64,000 bases of DNA from Gallionella sp. Its GTDB lineage: Bacteria > Pseudomonadota > Gammaproteobacteria > Burkholderiales > Gallionellaceae. Every line of letters begins with the position of its first letter. Within the stretch, counting starts at the first letter, position 1. The stretch spans positions 1-64,000 of the forward strand of contig JAUXOL010000013.1 in assembly GCA_030682375.1 (NCBI GenBank), in the 5' to 3' direction. Below are positions 44,682-53,615 of this stretch, piece by piece. The position numbers and the translations under genes are program-made. The notes under the pieces are model-generated. The model had not been told where the DNA came from. It made no database searches and saw nothing but the letters and a program-made list of their open reading frames with translations.

Positions 44682-45458
44682 CTACAGTGCAATCGCCTTC
44701 AGCTCGCGGCGCAGCTTCGCGTAGTTCGGACAGGCGCTCTTCACCACCTCCCAGAACGCCGCCGAGTGATTCATCTCGCGCAAGTGCGCGAGTTCATGCA
44801 CCACCACATAGTCGATCAGCTTCAGCGACAGACGTATCAGCTGCTCGTTGAGCCGCACCGTACCGCGCGCGGTGCAGCTGCCCCACTGCGTCTTCGCCGC
44901 AGACAGCTTGAGCACGCGCGGCGCGACGTTCAGCAGCGGCGCGTAATGCTCGATACGCTCGGCGAACAGCGGCTCGGCCTGCTGGCGATACCAGTGCGAA
45001 ACCAGTTGCTCGATGTGCGCGGTGTCGCTCTCGTCCACGACGAACAGCCACAGCTCCTTGCCACGTTGCTGCGGAATTCCGGCGAACAGGCTGGGGCGGA
45101 TGCGCAGCGTCAGCTTCTCGCCGAGGAAGGGGATACTCTCGCCGTCGGCCCAGCGCAACGCCTCGCGCTTGCGCGACTGCCAGCCGTCCAGCTTTTCGAT
45201 CACCCAGCTCGCCTTGTCCTGCAGTACGCTATGCAGCCAGCTTTCCGACGCACGCAGCGGCATGCTCACGGTCAGCCCGCGATCATCGATGCGCAGGCCT
45301 ATGCTGCGACGTTTGCCGCTGCGCTTGAGTGTGTAGGTGATTTGTTTGCCGGCGAGGAGTGCTGCGCGTTGCTCGATGACAGGGAGGGAGGTCGCCCCGG
45401 ACTTTCCCCTTGCGGGTGCGGCGGGAGGGGCAACCAGATTGCGCAGGCGCGTGAACAT
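44682..45458 (-). CDS. YgjP-like (DUF45) metallopeptidase
   Basis: A 258-residue protein with the zinc motif HELAHLREMNHS followed by FWEVV, and the upstream KTQWGSCTARGTVRLN typical of the YgjP/WLM-like metal-dependent hydrolase group. The N-terminal half has SIGLRIDDRGLTVSMP. Substrate is unknown. It begins immediately at the plsC stop codon, so it is probably cotranscribed with gmhB and plsC. Confidence 0.87.
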   Translation of the reverse strand: MFTRLRNLVAPPAAPARGKSGATSLPVIEQRAALLAGKQITYTLKRSGKRRSIGLRIDDRGLTVSMPLRASESWLHSVLQDKASWVIEKLDGWQSRKREALRWADGESIPFLGEKLTLRIRPSLFAGIPQQRGKELWLFVVDESDTAHIEQLVSHWYRQQAEPLFAERIEHYAPLLNVAPRVLKLSAAKTQWGSCTARGTVRLNEQLIRLSLKLIDYVVVHELAHLREMNHSAAFWEVVKSACPNYAKLRRELKAIAL

Positions 45459-46166
45459 CTAATGTGCCAGTTGCCGGATCTCGTTCTCGATCCACGCCTC
45501 GACCTCGGCGTTGATCTCGTCGGCCTTGCGGCCTGCGGTGACGATAGGGCTGCCTATGCTCATCGTGACCAGCCCCGGATGCTTGCTGAACGCGTTGCGT
45601 CCCCACAAGCGCCCCGCGTTGTGCGCCACCGGCACCACCGGCACCCCGGTGCTGGCCGCCAGCAATGCGCCGCCGATCTTATACTTGCCGCGCTGGCCGT
45701 AAGGCACGCGCGTACCCTCGGGGAAGATCACCACGCAGAAGCCCTGCGCCAGCCTGTCCCTGCCTTGCCTGAGCAACTGCTTCATCGCGCCCTTGCCGTC
45801 GCTGCGGTCGATCGCGATCGGGCTGGTCATCGCCAGCCCCCAGCCAAAGAACGGCAGCCACAACAGCTCTCGCTTCAGCACCCACACCTGCGGCGGAAAA
45901 ATCACCTGCAAGGCCAGCGTCTCCCACGCCGACTGGTGCTTGCACAGCACGATGCAGGGCTCCTTGGGCAGGTTCTCGATGCCGCGCACCTCGTGGCGGA
46001 TGCCGCACACAACGCGGAGCAGCCAGATCATCGTGCGCGCATACGACGAGATCAGGCGGTAGCGGGTGAGCGGCGCGAACGGGAACGTGAATATCGCCAG
46101 CGTCGAAAAAACAGGCGTGAGTATCAGTTGCAGCAGCAGGAAGAGCAGCGAACGCAGAACGGTCAT
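45459..46166 (-). CDS. plsC: 1-acyl-sn-glycerol-3-phosphate acyltransferase (PlsC family)
   Basis: A 235-residue membrane acyltransferase making phosphatidic acid. N-terminal hydrophobic helix (7-30), acyltransferase motif I KHQSAWETL (a His-x4-Glu variant common in this subgroup instead of His-x4-Asp), motif III FPEGTRVPYG and motif IV VPVVPVAHN. The ATG overlaps the gmhB stop by four bases. Confidence 0.9.
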   Translation of the reverse strand: MTVLRSLLFLLLQLILTPVFSTLAIFTFPFAPLTRYRLISSYARTMIWLLRVVCGIRHEVRGIENLPKEPCIVLCKHQSAWETLALQVIFPPQVWVLKRELLWLPFFGWGLAMTSPIAIDRSDGKGAMKQLLRQGRDRLAQGFCVVIFPEGTRVPYGQRGKYKIGGALLAASTGVPVVPVAHNAGRLWGRNAFSKHPGLVTMSIGSPIVTAGRKADEINAEVEAWIENEIRQLAH

Positions 46167-46696
46167 TTGACCAGCTCCGCGACCACCGCCGCGAGATCGG
46201 GACGCACGATAGTTCCTTCCGGCAGGTTGCCCGCCTCCTGCGTCTTCATCCCCTTGCCGGTCAATACCAGATAAGGCTGTGCGCCCAGCACGGCTGCAGG
46301 CTGCAGGTCGCGCAGCGAATCGCCGACAACCGGCACGCCTTCGAGACTGATGCCGTAACGCACCGCGATCTCCTCCAGCAGGCCGGTCTTGGGCTTGCGG
46401 CAATTGCACTGGTGCTCGCTGGTATGCGGGCAGAAGAACACCGCATCGATGCGCGCACCGACCAGCGCGCAGGCCTTATGCATCTTGTCGTGGATCGCGT
46501 TCAGCATCGACATGTCGAACAACCCTCGCCCGATGCCGGACTGGTTGGTCGCAACGACCACGCGACAGTCGGCCTGATTCAACCGCGCGATCGCCTCCAG
46601 ACTGCCGGGAATGGGCTTCCATTCCTCCGGATTCTTGATGAACTGGTCGGAGTCGAAGTTGATGACGCCGTCGCGGTCGAGAATGACTAGGTTCAT
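46163..46696 (-). CDS. gmhB: D-glycero-beta-D-manno-heptose 1,7-bisphosphate 7-phosphatase
   Basis: A 177-residue HAD phosphatase of the ADP-heptose pathway for the LPS core. Motif I is ILDRDGVINFDS, motif II ATNQSGIGRG, and zinc Cys/His residues are in FCPHTSEHQCNCRKPKTG; motif IV is VVGDSLRDL. The start is the ATG at 46696; an upstream ATG adds 16 unconserved residues. It follows glyS by 19 bases, as in many betaproteobacteria. Confidence 0.94.
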   Translation of the reverse strand: MNLVILDRDGVINFDSDQFIKNPEEWKPIPGSLEAIARLNQADCRVVVATNQSGIGRGLFDMSMLNAIHDKMHKACALVGARIDAVFFCPHTSEHQCNCRKPKTGLLEEIAVRYGISLEGVPVVGDSLRDLQPAAVLGAQPYLVLTGKGMKTQEAGNLPEGTIVRPDLAAVVAELVK

Positions 46697-46715
46697 GGTC
46701 GTTGCACCTGTAGGT

Positions 46716-48821
46716 TTAGGCCGCCAGCTTGGAGATGTCCGCAACGCGGTTCATCGCGGCATGCAATTGCGCCAGCAAGGCGAGGCGATTCGCGCGCAGC
46801 TTCTCGTCTTCGGCGTTGACCATCACGTTATCGAAGAACGCATCGACCGGCACGCGCAACGCGGCGAGCGCTTGCAGCGAGGCGGTGTAGTCGCCTGCGA
46901 CGAACGCAGCATCGGCCTGCGGTGCGATCACACCCAGCGCCTGATGCAACGCCTGCTCGGCGGCTTCCGGCAACAGCGCGGCATCGACCTTGTCGCCGAC
47001 AGCGCCCTCGACCTTCTTCAGGATGTTGCCGACGCGCTTGTTCGCGGCGGCGAGCGCCGCGGCTTCCGGCAATGCGGCGAAGGCGCGCACGGCCTCCAAT
47101 TGCTGCGGCACCAGATATATCTGCTTCGGGTTCAGGCTCAGCACCGCCTCGACCTCGTTCGCGCTATAGCCCTGTTCGCGCATCGTGCCGCCGAGACGCT
47201 CGGACACAAAGGTCTCCACGTCGGCATGCGCATCGGCCAGCAGGCCATGCGGGAATCCGGCGAACGCGATCTTGACCAGATCGGACAGGCTCAACGGCAG
47301 CTTCTTCTCAAGCAGCATGCGCACCACGCCCAACGCATGGCGGCGCAGTGCGAAGGGATCCTTGTCGCCGGTCGGGATCTGGCCGATGCCGAACATGCCG
47401 ACCAGCGTCTCCAGCTTGTCGGCCAGCGCGACGCAGACGCCCGCCATGTTGCGCGGCAGCTCGTCGCCGGCGAAACGCGGCTTGTAGTGGTCTTCGATGG
47501 CGAACGCGATGTCGTCGCTCAAGCCGTCGTGCAGCGCGTAGTAGCGCCCCATGATGCCCTGCAACTCGGGGAACTCGCCGACCATGTCGGTCAGCAGGTC
47601 GGCCTTGGCCAGCAATGCGGCTTGATCGGCCTGCGCCGCCAGCGCATCGCCGCCCAGCTGCGCACCGATTGCGCGCGCGATGGCCTGCACGCGCTGCACG
47701 CGCTCGCCCTGCGTGCCGAGCTTGTTGTGGTACACGACCTTGGACAGCCCCAGCACGCGCGCGTCCAGCGGCTTCTTTCGATCTTGGTCGAAGAAGAACT
47801 TCGCATCGGCCAGGCGCGGGCGGACGACTCTCTCATTCCCTCCGACCACGAGGCTCGCATCCGCAGGGCGGATGTTGGACACGATCAGGAACTTGTTGGT
47901 GAGCTTGCCCACGGCGTCCAGCAGCGGGAAATATTTCTGGTTCGCCTTCATCGTCAGGATCAGGCATTCCTGCGGCACTTCGAGGAACTCCGTTTCGAAC
48001 TGACCGAGCAACACGTTCGGACGCTCGACCAGCGCGGTCACTTCGTCCAGCAGCGCGTCGTCCTTGATGGGTTTCAGTCCTTCCTTCGCGGCGGCGGCGG
48101 TCAATTGCTTGACGATCTCGGCGCGACGCTTGTTAAAACTCGGAATCACTGCGCCTTCGTGCTCCAACTGCGCCTCGTAGCTGTCGGCATCCTTCAACGT
48201 CACGGTCGCGTTAGCGGCCTCGAAGCGATGTCCGTGCGTCTCACGCCCGGCGTTCAACCCCAGCGTGGAGATAGCCACGATGTCCGCGCCGTGCAGCGCG
48301 ACCAGCCCGTGCGCGGGGCGCACGAAATTCACGCTGCTCCAGCCGTCGGCCAGCTGATATGTCATCACCTTGGCGATAGGCAGTTTGGCGAGCGCTTCTT
48401 CCAGCGCCTTCTGCAATCCGTCGGCCAGCGCAACGCCCTTGGCGACGCTGTCGTAGAACAGCGCCTCGGCCTTGCCGTCCTGCGCGCGCTTCAACTGCGG
48501 CACCGCCGATGCATCCGCACCCAGCGCGGCGAGACGCTTCAGCAGCGCGGGCGTGGCCTGCCCGTTCGCATCCAGCCCGACGCTGACCGGCATCAGCTTC
48601 TGCGACACCGGCTTGTCGGCGGCCTGCGCCGCGACGTTGGCGACCTGCACCGCGAGGCGGCGCGGCGACGCATAGGAAGCGACCGCCGCATCGGCAGCCG
48701 CCAGTCCTTGCGCCTTCAGGCTCGCAGACAAGGTCTCGGCGAAACTCTCGCCCAACTTCTTCAGCGACTTCGGCGGCAGCTCCTCGACGAACAACTCAAC
48801 CAGTAAATTTTTCATTGTCAT
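46716..48821 (-). CDS. glyS: Glycyl-tRNA synthetase beta subunit
   Basis: A 701-residue beta subunit of the alpha2beta2 bacterial enzyme. The N-terminus ([19 protein letters not shown]) and segments [23 protein letters not shown] and the C-terminal anticodon-binding region ([19 protein letters not shown]) are characteristic. The ATG at 48821 has GGAG at seven-base spacing and overlaps the glyQ stop by four bases. Confidence 0.96.
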   Translation of the reverse strand: MTMKNLLVELFVEELPPKSLKKLGESFAETLSASLKAQGLAAADAAVASYASPRRLAVQVANVAAQAADKPVSQKLMPVSVGLDANGQATPALLKRLAALGADASAVPQLKRAQDGKAEALFYDSVAKGVALADGLQKALEEALAKLPIAKVMTYQLADGWSSVNFVRPAHGLVALHGADIVAISTLGLNAGRETHGHRFEAANATVTLKDADSYEAQLEHEGAVIPSFNKRRAEIVKQLTAAAAKEGLKPIKDDALLDEVTALVERPNVLLGQFETEFLEVPQECLILTMKANQKYFPLLDAVGKLTNKFLIVSNIRPADASLVVGGNERVVRPRLADAKFFFDQDRKKPLDARVLGLSKVVYHNKLGTQGERVQRVQAIARAIGAQLGGDALAAQADQAALLAKADLLTDMVGEFPELQGIMGRYYALHDGLSDDIAFAIEDHYKPRFAGDELPRNMAGVCVALADKLETLVGMFGIGQIPTGDKDPFALRRHALGVVRMLLEKKLPLSLSDLVKIAFAGFPHGLLADAHADVETFVSERLGGTMREQGYSANEVEAVLSLNPKQIYLVPQQLEAVRAFAALPEAAALAAANKRVGNILKKVEGAVGDKVDAALLPEAAEQALHQALGVIAPQADAAFVAGDYTASLQALAALRVPVDAFFDNVMVNAEDEKLRANRLALLAQLHAAMNRVADISKLAA

Positions 48822-49762
48822 TTTGCCGCTCCTTCGACTTTGCTCAGGACAGGCTTCTTATCTATTTGTGCCAGCACTTCGTCAGCCCATTCCCTGGGTG
48901 CCATCGGGAAGCCGAGTCTTGCGCGACTGTCGAGATAGGCCGCGGCGACGCTGCGTGCCAGGTTGCGGATGCGGCCGATGTAGGCCGCGCGCTCGGTCAC
49001 CGAGATCGCGCCGCGCGCGTCGAGCAGGTTGAAGCTGTGCGCCGCCTTCAGCACCTGCTCGTAGGCGGGCAAGGCGAGCTGCTGTTCCATCAGGTGCTTG
49101 GCCTGTTTCTCGTGGCTATTGAAAGCCACCAGCAAAAACTCCACGTCGCTGTGCTCGAAGTTGTAGGTGGATTGCTCGACCTCGTTCTGGTGATACACGT
49201 CGCGATAGGTCACGCCTGGAGTCCAGGTCAGGTCGAACACGTTCTCCACGCCCTGCAGATACATCGCGAGGCGTTCGAGGCCGTAGGTGATCTCGCCGGT
49301 GATCGGCTTGCAGTCGATGCCGCCGACTTGCTGGAAATAGGTGAACTGCGTGACTTCCATGCCGTTCAGCCAAACCTCCCAGCCCAGTCCCCACGCACCC
49401 AGCGTCGGGTTCTCCCAATCGTCCTCGACGAAGCGGATGTCGTTCTGCTTCAGGTCGAAACCCAGCGCCTCCAGCGAACCAAGATACAGGTCGAGGATGT
49501 TCGCCGGGGCGGGCTTGAGCACCACCTGGAACTGGTAGTAGTGCTGCAAGCGGTTCGGGTTCTCGCCGTAACGACCGTCCTTGGGGCGTCGCGAAGGCTG
49601 CACGTAGGCGGCCTTCCACGGCTCTGGCCCAAGCGCGCGCAAAAAGGTCGCGGTGTGCGAAGTGCCCGCGCCGACTTCCATGTCATAAGGCTGCAGCAGC
49701 GCGCAACCCTGTTTGTCCCAGTAGCTCTGCAGGGTCAGGATGATTTGTTGGAATGTAAGCAT
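48818..49762 (-). CDS. glyQ: Glycyl-tRNA synthetase alpha subunit
   Basis: A 314-residue class II catalytic subunit ([39 protein letters not shown], motif 3 [12 protein letters not shown]). It pairs with glyS. The last residues, [13 protein letters not shown], include eight codons contributed by a short repeat (48831-48853). The start at 49762 is the normal family start; 38 codons upstream in frame are unconserved. Confidence 0.95.
   Translation of the reverse strand: MLTFQQIILTLQSYWDKQGCALLQPYDMEVGAGTSHTATFLRALGPEPWKAAYVQPSRRPKDGRYGENPNRLQHYYQFQVVLKPAPANILDLYLGSLEALGFDLKQNDIRFVEDDWENPTLGAWGLGWEVWLNGMEVTQFTYFQQVGGIDCKPITGEITYGLERLAMYLQGVENVFDLTWTPGVTYRDVYHQNEVEQSTYNFEHSDVEFLLVAFNSHEKQAKHLMEQQLALPAYEQVLKAAHSFNLLDARGAISVTERAAYIGRIRNLARSVAAAYLDSRARLGFPMAPREWADEVLAQIDKKPVLSKVEGAAK
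48831..48853. repeat. Short interspersed repeat at the 3' end of glyQ
   Basis: The sequence CCTTCGACTTTGCTCAGGAC followed by AGG is a motif I recognise as a frequent interspersed repeat in many bacterial genomes, where it often appears inside genes. Here it is translated on the minus strand as PVLSKVEG near the glyQ C-terminus. Confidence 0.6.
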
Positions 49763-49920
49763 CAGTATGAAGCCAGCAATTTCGAAGTCGCGCATTTTAC
49801 CGGTTTTCGCCCACCGCCGCAGGGCGAATGCCGCTGCCGATCCGCCGAAAAGACGGCTTTCCACCGTTTTACTCAAGGTTGGACGGGAGCCGCCGATATA
49901 ACACTTGAAAGGAGAACGCC

Positions 49921-50085
49921 ATGTTCAAAGTATTCCTCACTCAGGACCCGCAGACACTGCGTGCACTCTACGACAGCGAATCGAAATTGCTGGGCGTGTT
50001 CCAGTCGATGTGCGAAGCGCAAGAGACGCTGGGAGACATGCTGAACTTCTGCAGCATCCGCTACACCAGCCCGATAATCCATTAA
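49921..50085 (+). CDS. 54-residue hypothetical protein
   Basis: A small ORF ([20 protein letters not shown] at the start, [10 protein letters not shown] at the end) with a good ribosome site, GAAAGGAG, seven bases before the ATG and codon usage like core genes. It is soluble, mostly helical, with two Cys residues. Divergent from glyQ. No family recognised; support comes from ribosome site and codon pattern only. Confidence 0.55.
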   Translation: MFKVFLTQDPQTLRALYDSESKLLGVFQSMCEAQETLGDMLNFCSIRYTSPIIH

Positions 50086-50171
50086 CCCCTTCCCGCGGCC
50101 TCCCGACCGGCAGCGAACCAAAGCCGGTTCGAAAAACCCCGCCTCCGGATTCGTGGATAATATGCCGAACA

Positions 50172-50194
50172 CCCTCTCCCGCCGTGGGAGAGGG
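50172..50194. repeat. Palindromic repeat upstream of ubiX
   Basis: CCCTCTCCC/GGGAGAGGG arms with a five-base loop, the same core as the repeat inserted in the RNB gene. It ends 15 bases before the ubiX start. Confidence 0.75.
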
Positions 50195-50208
50195 GATTCG
50201 ACCCCACG

Positions 50209-50817
50209 ATGCCAGCCATGAAAACCATCACCCTCGCCCTCACCGGCGCATCCGGCCTGCCCTACGGCATGCGCCTGCTCGAATGCCTGTTGCAAAGCGG
50301 GCAGCGCGTCCACCTCGTCTACTCGCAAGCCGCGCAGATCGTCGCCAAACAGGAACTGGATTTCACGCTACCCAGCCGCCCGCAGGAAGCCGAGCAGATG
50401 TTCGCGGAGCGCCTCGGCCAGTTTCCCGGCGAACTGAAAGTATTCGGCATCCAGGACTGGTACGCCCCCATGGCCTCCGGCTCCAACCCCGGCGACGCGA
50501 TGGTGGTCTGCCCCTGCACCATGGGCACGCTGGGCAAGATCGCCGGCGGCATCAGCGACGACCTGATCTGCCGCGCCGCCGACGTGATGCTGAAAGAAAA
50601 ACGCACGTTGATTTTAGTGCCGCGCGAGATGCCATTCTCCGCGATCCATCTGGAGAACATGCTCAAACTGTCGCATGCCGGCGCGGTGATCATGCCGCCG
50701 AATCCGGGGTTCTATCATCATCCGCAGAGCGTGCAGGATATTGTGGATTTTGTGGTGGCGAGGGTGCTGGACCATCTGGGGGTTGAGCAGACGCTGATGA
50801 AGAAGTGGGGAGAATGA
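50209..50817 (+). CDS. ubiX: Flavin prenyltransferase UbiX
   Basis: A 202-residue enzyme that prenylates FMN to the cofactor of UbiD decarboxylases in ubiquinone synthesis. Motifs: LTGASGLPYGMRLLECL, MVVCPCTMGTLGKIAGG, LVPREMPFSAIHLENML and MPPNPGFYHHP. Either ATG (50209 or 50218) could be used; neither has a clear Shine-Dalgarno, as a repeat ends just upstream. Last core gene before the accessory island. Confidence 0.94.
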   Translation: MPAMKTITLALTGASGLPYGMRLLECLLQSGQRVHLVYSQAAQIVAKQELDFTLPSRPQEAEQMFAERLGQFPGELKVFGIQDWYAPMASGSNPGDAMVVCPCTMGTLGKIAGGISDDLICRAADVMLKEKRTLILVPREMPFSAIHLENMLKLSHAGAVIMPPNPGFYHHPQSVQDIVDFVVARVLDHLGVEQTLMKKWGE

Positions 50818-51013
50818 GTCCGTTCGTGCAGAGTAGGCCGAAGGCCGTATCGAAGCATGAATGGATTTAGTCGGCACTCCACGAAAACCGTCGGGGGTTG
50901 CCCGACAGCAAGTTACCTTTCTTGTCTTGCCCGGAATTATGTAGCAACCGCACAAGCCTCCCGGCTGGAGCGCACCTACAATCGCACCTGTTCCAATTTG
51001 CAACAGGTGCATC
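50818..51013 (+). promoter_or_regulatory. Intergenic region with candidate promoter and operator of the 148-residue gene
   Basis: A GTCGGG/CCCGAC hairpin (50890-50906) may be a weak ubiX terminator without a T-run. A possible -10 box TACAAT (50977-50982) is followed by a perfect 9-base inverted repeat GCACCTGTT/AACAGGTGC (50984-50992 and 51002-51010). The right arm includes the AGGTG ribosome site and ends three bases before the ATG. It could be an operator at +1 or a hairpin that hides the ribosome site. Confidence 0.5.
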
Positions 51014-51460
51014 ATGGCTATCTCTCCCGTCATATCTGGTCTTGTGACCAAGCGCAGTGAACTTGGACGACTACTTGCCGAGCGCCAGGAGGAAGTTCAG
51101 CAACTGCAAGCAGCCGTCGATAGCCTCGACAATGCAATCAAGCTGTTCGATCCTGACTTCGATCTTCGGCGTATCAAAGCCAAGGCAAGGTACACGGTCA
51201 ATCCGTGGTTTGAGCATGGAGAGATCGGGCGGCTGGTGCTGGAAACGCTGAGAAAATCCGGCGAACCCCTCTCAACCCGACAGCTCGGCGAGTTGATCGT
51301 CGCGGAAAGAAAGCTGCGTATTGATGGCCCCAAGGAATGGGACTGGATGTTAAAAATGGTGCATGGTGCAGCTCAGCGGCTTGAGCGGAAGAAGCTCATC
51401 AAACTGCTCGGGCGCGTTAAATGTGTCGGCAACGGCCCGATGATCTGGCAGATCGTCTAG
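51014..51460 (+). CDS. 148-residue hypothetical protein with coiled-coil and winged-helix-like parts
   Basis: Residues 10-45 form a Gln/Glu/Leu-rich coiled coil (ELGRLLAERQEEVQQLQAAV), after which IKLFDPDFDLRRIKAK and a C-terminal helical region (GRLVLETLRKSGEPLSTRQLGELIV) look like a winged-helix fold. I recognise it as a widespread uncharacterised type often seen near mobile DNA, without a known function. Its stop overlaps the stop of the convergent transposase by four bases, so it may belong to the same mobile unit. An inverted repeat covers its ribosome site. Confidence 0.7.
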   Translation: MAISPVISGLVTKRSELGRLLAERQEEVQQLQAAVDSLDNAIKLFDPDFDLRRIKAKARYTVNPWFEHGEIGRLVLETLRKSGEPLSTRQLGELIVAERKLRIDGPKEWDWMLKMVHGAAQRLERKKLIKLLGRVKCVGNGPMIWQIV

Positions 51461-52470
51461 GTCGCCAGTCGTTCCGCCTGCCGCTTGTTCCCCTGCCAGT
51501 AGCCGCACCAGTCACGATTGGTCAGCGTGCGGGCACACTTCTTCATGATGTCGGTGAATATTCTGCCATTCGCCCAGCGGCGCGTGTCCTCGCGGTAGGC
51601 AGCTTCGTTGGCGTAGTTCGCCAGATACAGATTCCCGAACTTGTGGACTTGGCCGTACTGCATCCGGCGGAAACGCGCGAAGTAGGATTCGGCCAGGTTG
51701 TTCGTGGTACCGTCATCGGCCTTGTATTCGACGCTGTGATTCACGCGGCGGGTATTGAACTTGGCATGCAGCGGGTCGTAGGCATTCGATTCGTCGGCGC
51801 AGATCGTGGCACTGGGCTGGATATGCGCTGCGGCAAGCTTGCTCACGTCCTCCTGATTTTCGCCCTTCAACACAAAGGTCAGTGTCTTGCTAGCACCTGC
51901 ATCCAGCTCCTGACGCTTCTGGCGCATGACGAACACGCACCGCTTGCTGGGTTTCTGGTGTTTCGCCAGGCGGCGGTCGATGCGATCCTTCTTCTTGTTC
52001 TTGGGTCGAATATGGCCGTTGACATAGGCTCCATCCATGTGGACTTCGCCCTCCAACATTCCCATCTCGCGTTGCTCCATCAGCGATTCACGAATCTTGT
52101 GGGCCAGCACGAAGGCTGTCTTGTACTGAATGCCAAGGTCCCGGCTTAACTGCAAAGCGGAAATGCCTTTTACTGCATTGGTGAAGATAGCGATGGCGGC
52201 GAGGTACACCTTCAGCGGCAGCTTGTGGAAGGCAAAAATCGTTCCGCTTGTGACGGAAAATGTGTGTTTGCAATCGCGGCAGCACCATTGCTTACGAGTG
52301 GCTTTAAAGTAGTGCTGTCCAATCACCCCGCACGCCGGACATGCCACTTCTTCGCCTTTGCCCCAACGCACCTCCCGAAACAAGGCAAATGCCTCATCAT
52401 CAGTCAAGGCGAATACCTGACGAGCTGATAGCGTCCTGGCTTGGGCTGATAAGAGAAAGTGCTGTGGCAT
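51457..52470 (-). mobile_element. IS1595-family (ISXO2-like) transposase
   Basis: A 337-residue transposase. The N-terminal zinc ribbon has paired Cys motifs (CPACGVIGQHYF, CCRDCKHTF). The DDE-type catalytic domain has the first Asp in GEVHMDGAYVNG, the second in ICADESNAYDPL and the N/E region NNLAESYFARFRRMQYG. The reading frame is complete. I could not locate convincing terminal inverted repeats or a target-site duplication by eye, so the ends of the element are not defined. Confidence 0.88.
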
Positions 52471-52948
52471 CCTGAATTCGTTTCGTTAAGAAACAAATTC
52501 TGCCCATCTCGATAAATTCACAAAGCACTTTTTGCATAAATAGCAACGAAGCCACGCTCTCTGTCCTTGCATTCCATAGTAGAGGAAATTTATGGAGGAA
52601 ATGGCGCAAGCGTCAACAGGAGAAAGCCTAACGTAGGGTCAACTGTGGCAATTGGCCAATTTCTGTCAGTAGCGTTGCTCGGACTTGCTACTATTCGCAA
52701 CCGTATCAGATGCCGACACAGAGCTCATTGGCGTGGCAGGAACAACATTAGCCGAACGCAGCAGTATCATGCCAATGGAAAAACTAAGACTATCTTAGGC
52801 ATGGTAAGCCATACCAAACATCACTTCCGTTGCTCGCGCGCCGCATGAAAGCAGCACGCGAACGTTTGGATATTTCGCAAATTGCGCAGACAATAGTGCC
52901 CATGTAGAATGACCAAGATATGGATTTACTTGCTTAAAGGGCTAACCA
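52471..52948. other. Intergenic region with degraded coding remnants
   Basis: No convincing gene lies in these 478 bases. Open frames are short and unlike real proteins. At 52845-52907 a 20-codon frame reads MKAARERLDISQIAQTIV before a stop and looks like the beginning of an XRE-type regulator, which would be a remnant. The last 20 bases hold the AAAGGG ribosome site of the first graspetide precursor; its promoter is not obvious. Confidence 0.4.
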
Positions 52949-53152
52949 ATGAGTTTGCAGTTCCCAATCCCTCTTGTTCCAACGGTCCTACGTGCAGCTC
53001 TGTCCTTGCACGAGGCTATACGGCTACCAAGTGTCACCTTGACGAGTGAAGACCCTCTTCCCGCAGTTGTGAATATAGATTCGAGCGGATATCTGCTTTC
53101 GCATGGAACAATGACAACCGAAGTAGACCGCGAAACAACTGATAACAATTGA
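52949..53152 (+). CDS. Graspetide precursor peptide 1
   Basis: A 67-residue peptide. The N-terminal part (MSLQFPIPLVPTVLRAALSL) is a putative leader; then comes LTSEDPLPAVVNIDSSGYLLSH and the C-terminal core TMTTEVDRETTDNN. The core pattern T-x2-T-x-V-x2-E-T-T-D is shared with the two following peptides. In omega-ester RiPPs, Thr/Ser hydroxyls of the core are joined to Glu/Asp carboxyls by an ATP-grasp ligase, which is encoded 450 bases downstream. AAAGGG precedes the ATG. Assigned by the shared core and neighbours, not by a family match. Confidence 0.75.
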   Translation: MSLQFPIPLVPTVLRAALSLHEAIRLPSVTLTSEDPLPAVVNIDSSGYLLSHGTMTTEVDRETTDNN

Positions 53153-53221
53153 TCCAAAGATAAGTAGCGCGTTCTGTAAAGTTTTATAACTCGACAGCTA
53201 ATAATAAAGGGGAGCAGACAA

Positions 53222-53398
53222 ATGTTGCCATTTGTAATCCATGCAACCGGACTCCCAAGCTCGCCCAAAACGCCATGTAACAGCCTCACAGCAGAGGATC
53301 CGCTCCCCTCAGTTCTTGAGTTGTCTGGGGAGGGCTACCTGCTATCTCATAACACCCGAATGACAGCGGTTAACGCCGAGACTACTGATGACAACTGA
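53222..53398 (+). CDS. Graspetide precursor peptide 2
   Basis: A 58-residue peptide with a strong GGGGAG ribosome site eight bases upstream. It shares with peptide 1 the central LTAEDPLPSV and GYLLSH segments and the core TRMTAVNAETTDDN. The extreme N-terminus (MLPFVIHATGLP) differs. It appears to be a tandem duplicate of peptide 1 that has diverged in the leader while keeping the acceptor and donor residues of the core. Its last eleven bases overlap the first possible start of peptide 3. Confidence 0.72.
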   Translation: MLPFVIHATGLPSSPKTPCNSLTAEDPLPSVLELSGEGYLLSHNTRMTAVNAETTDDN

Positions 53399-53615
53399 TT
53401 TACAGATGGCTTCCACAGTTTTGACGCCCTTCCTTCTGCAGTTCGCAGAGCCAATAAAACATGTGGAACCTCAGCGGTTGCGGTACGACGAAATGCGCCA
53501 AATCGCTCAGGTGCAGATCAATGGACAGTGGGTAGATACACCGGACGCACTTGAGCACACAATGCAGTCGACTAGGATGACAAAGGTCCAATCTGAGACT
53601 ACCGATGATGAGTGA
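53388..53615 (+). CDS. Graspetide precursor peptide 3
   Basis: A 75-residue peptide (69 if the ATG at 53406 is used). The leader PFLLQFAEPIKHVEPQRLRYDE (in parts PFLLQFAEPIKH and LRYDEMRQIAQV) resembles the leaders of putative ATP-grasp-modified RiPP precursors, with the PFxL and YD-Q-x-x-V elements. The core is TRMTKVQSETTDDE, matching peptides 1 and 2. The stop overlaps the ATG of the ATP-grasp gene, so precursor and enzyme are translationally coupled. This is the best-supported of the three precursors. Confidence 0.82.
   Translation: MTTDLQMASTVLTPFLLQFAEPIKHVEPQRLRYDEMRQIAQVQINGQWVDTPDALEHTMQSTRMTKVQSETTDDE

Noticed and set aside
46611..48806. A 731-codon open frame on the plus strand opposite glyS.
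   Set aside because: Antisense shadow of a high-G+C gene; its sequence is Arg/Gln/His/Leu-biased without motifs, and glyS is certain.
51457..52560. Search for terminal inverted repeats of the IS1595 element.
   Set aside because: No matching pair was found by eye on both sides, so no element borders are claimed.
52567..52848. A 93-codon plus-strand frame between the transposase and the precursor genes.
   Set aside because: No ribosome site, unusual composition, no homology I recognise; judged chance or decayed sequence.
52845..52907. A 20-codon frame like the start of an XRE regulator.
   Set aside because: Too short to be sure; listed only within the intergenic description.
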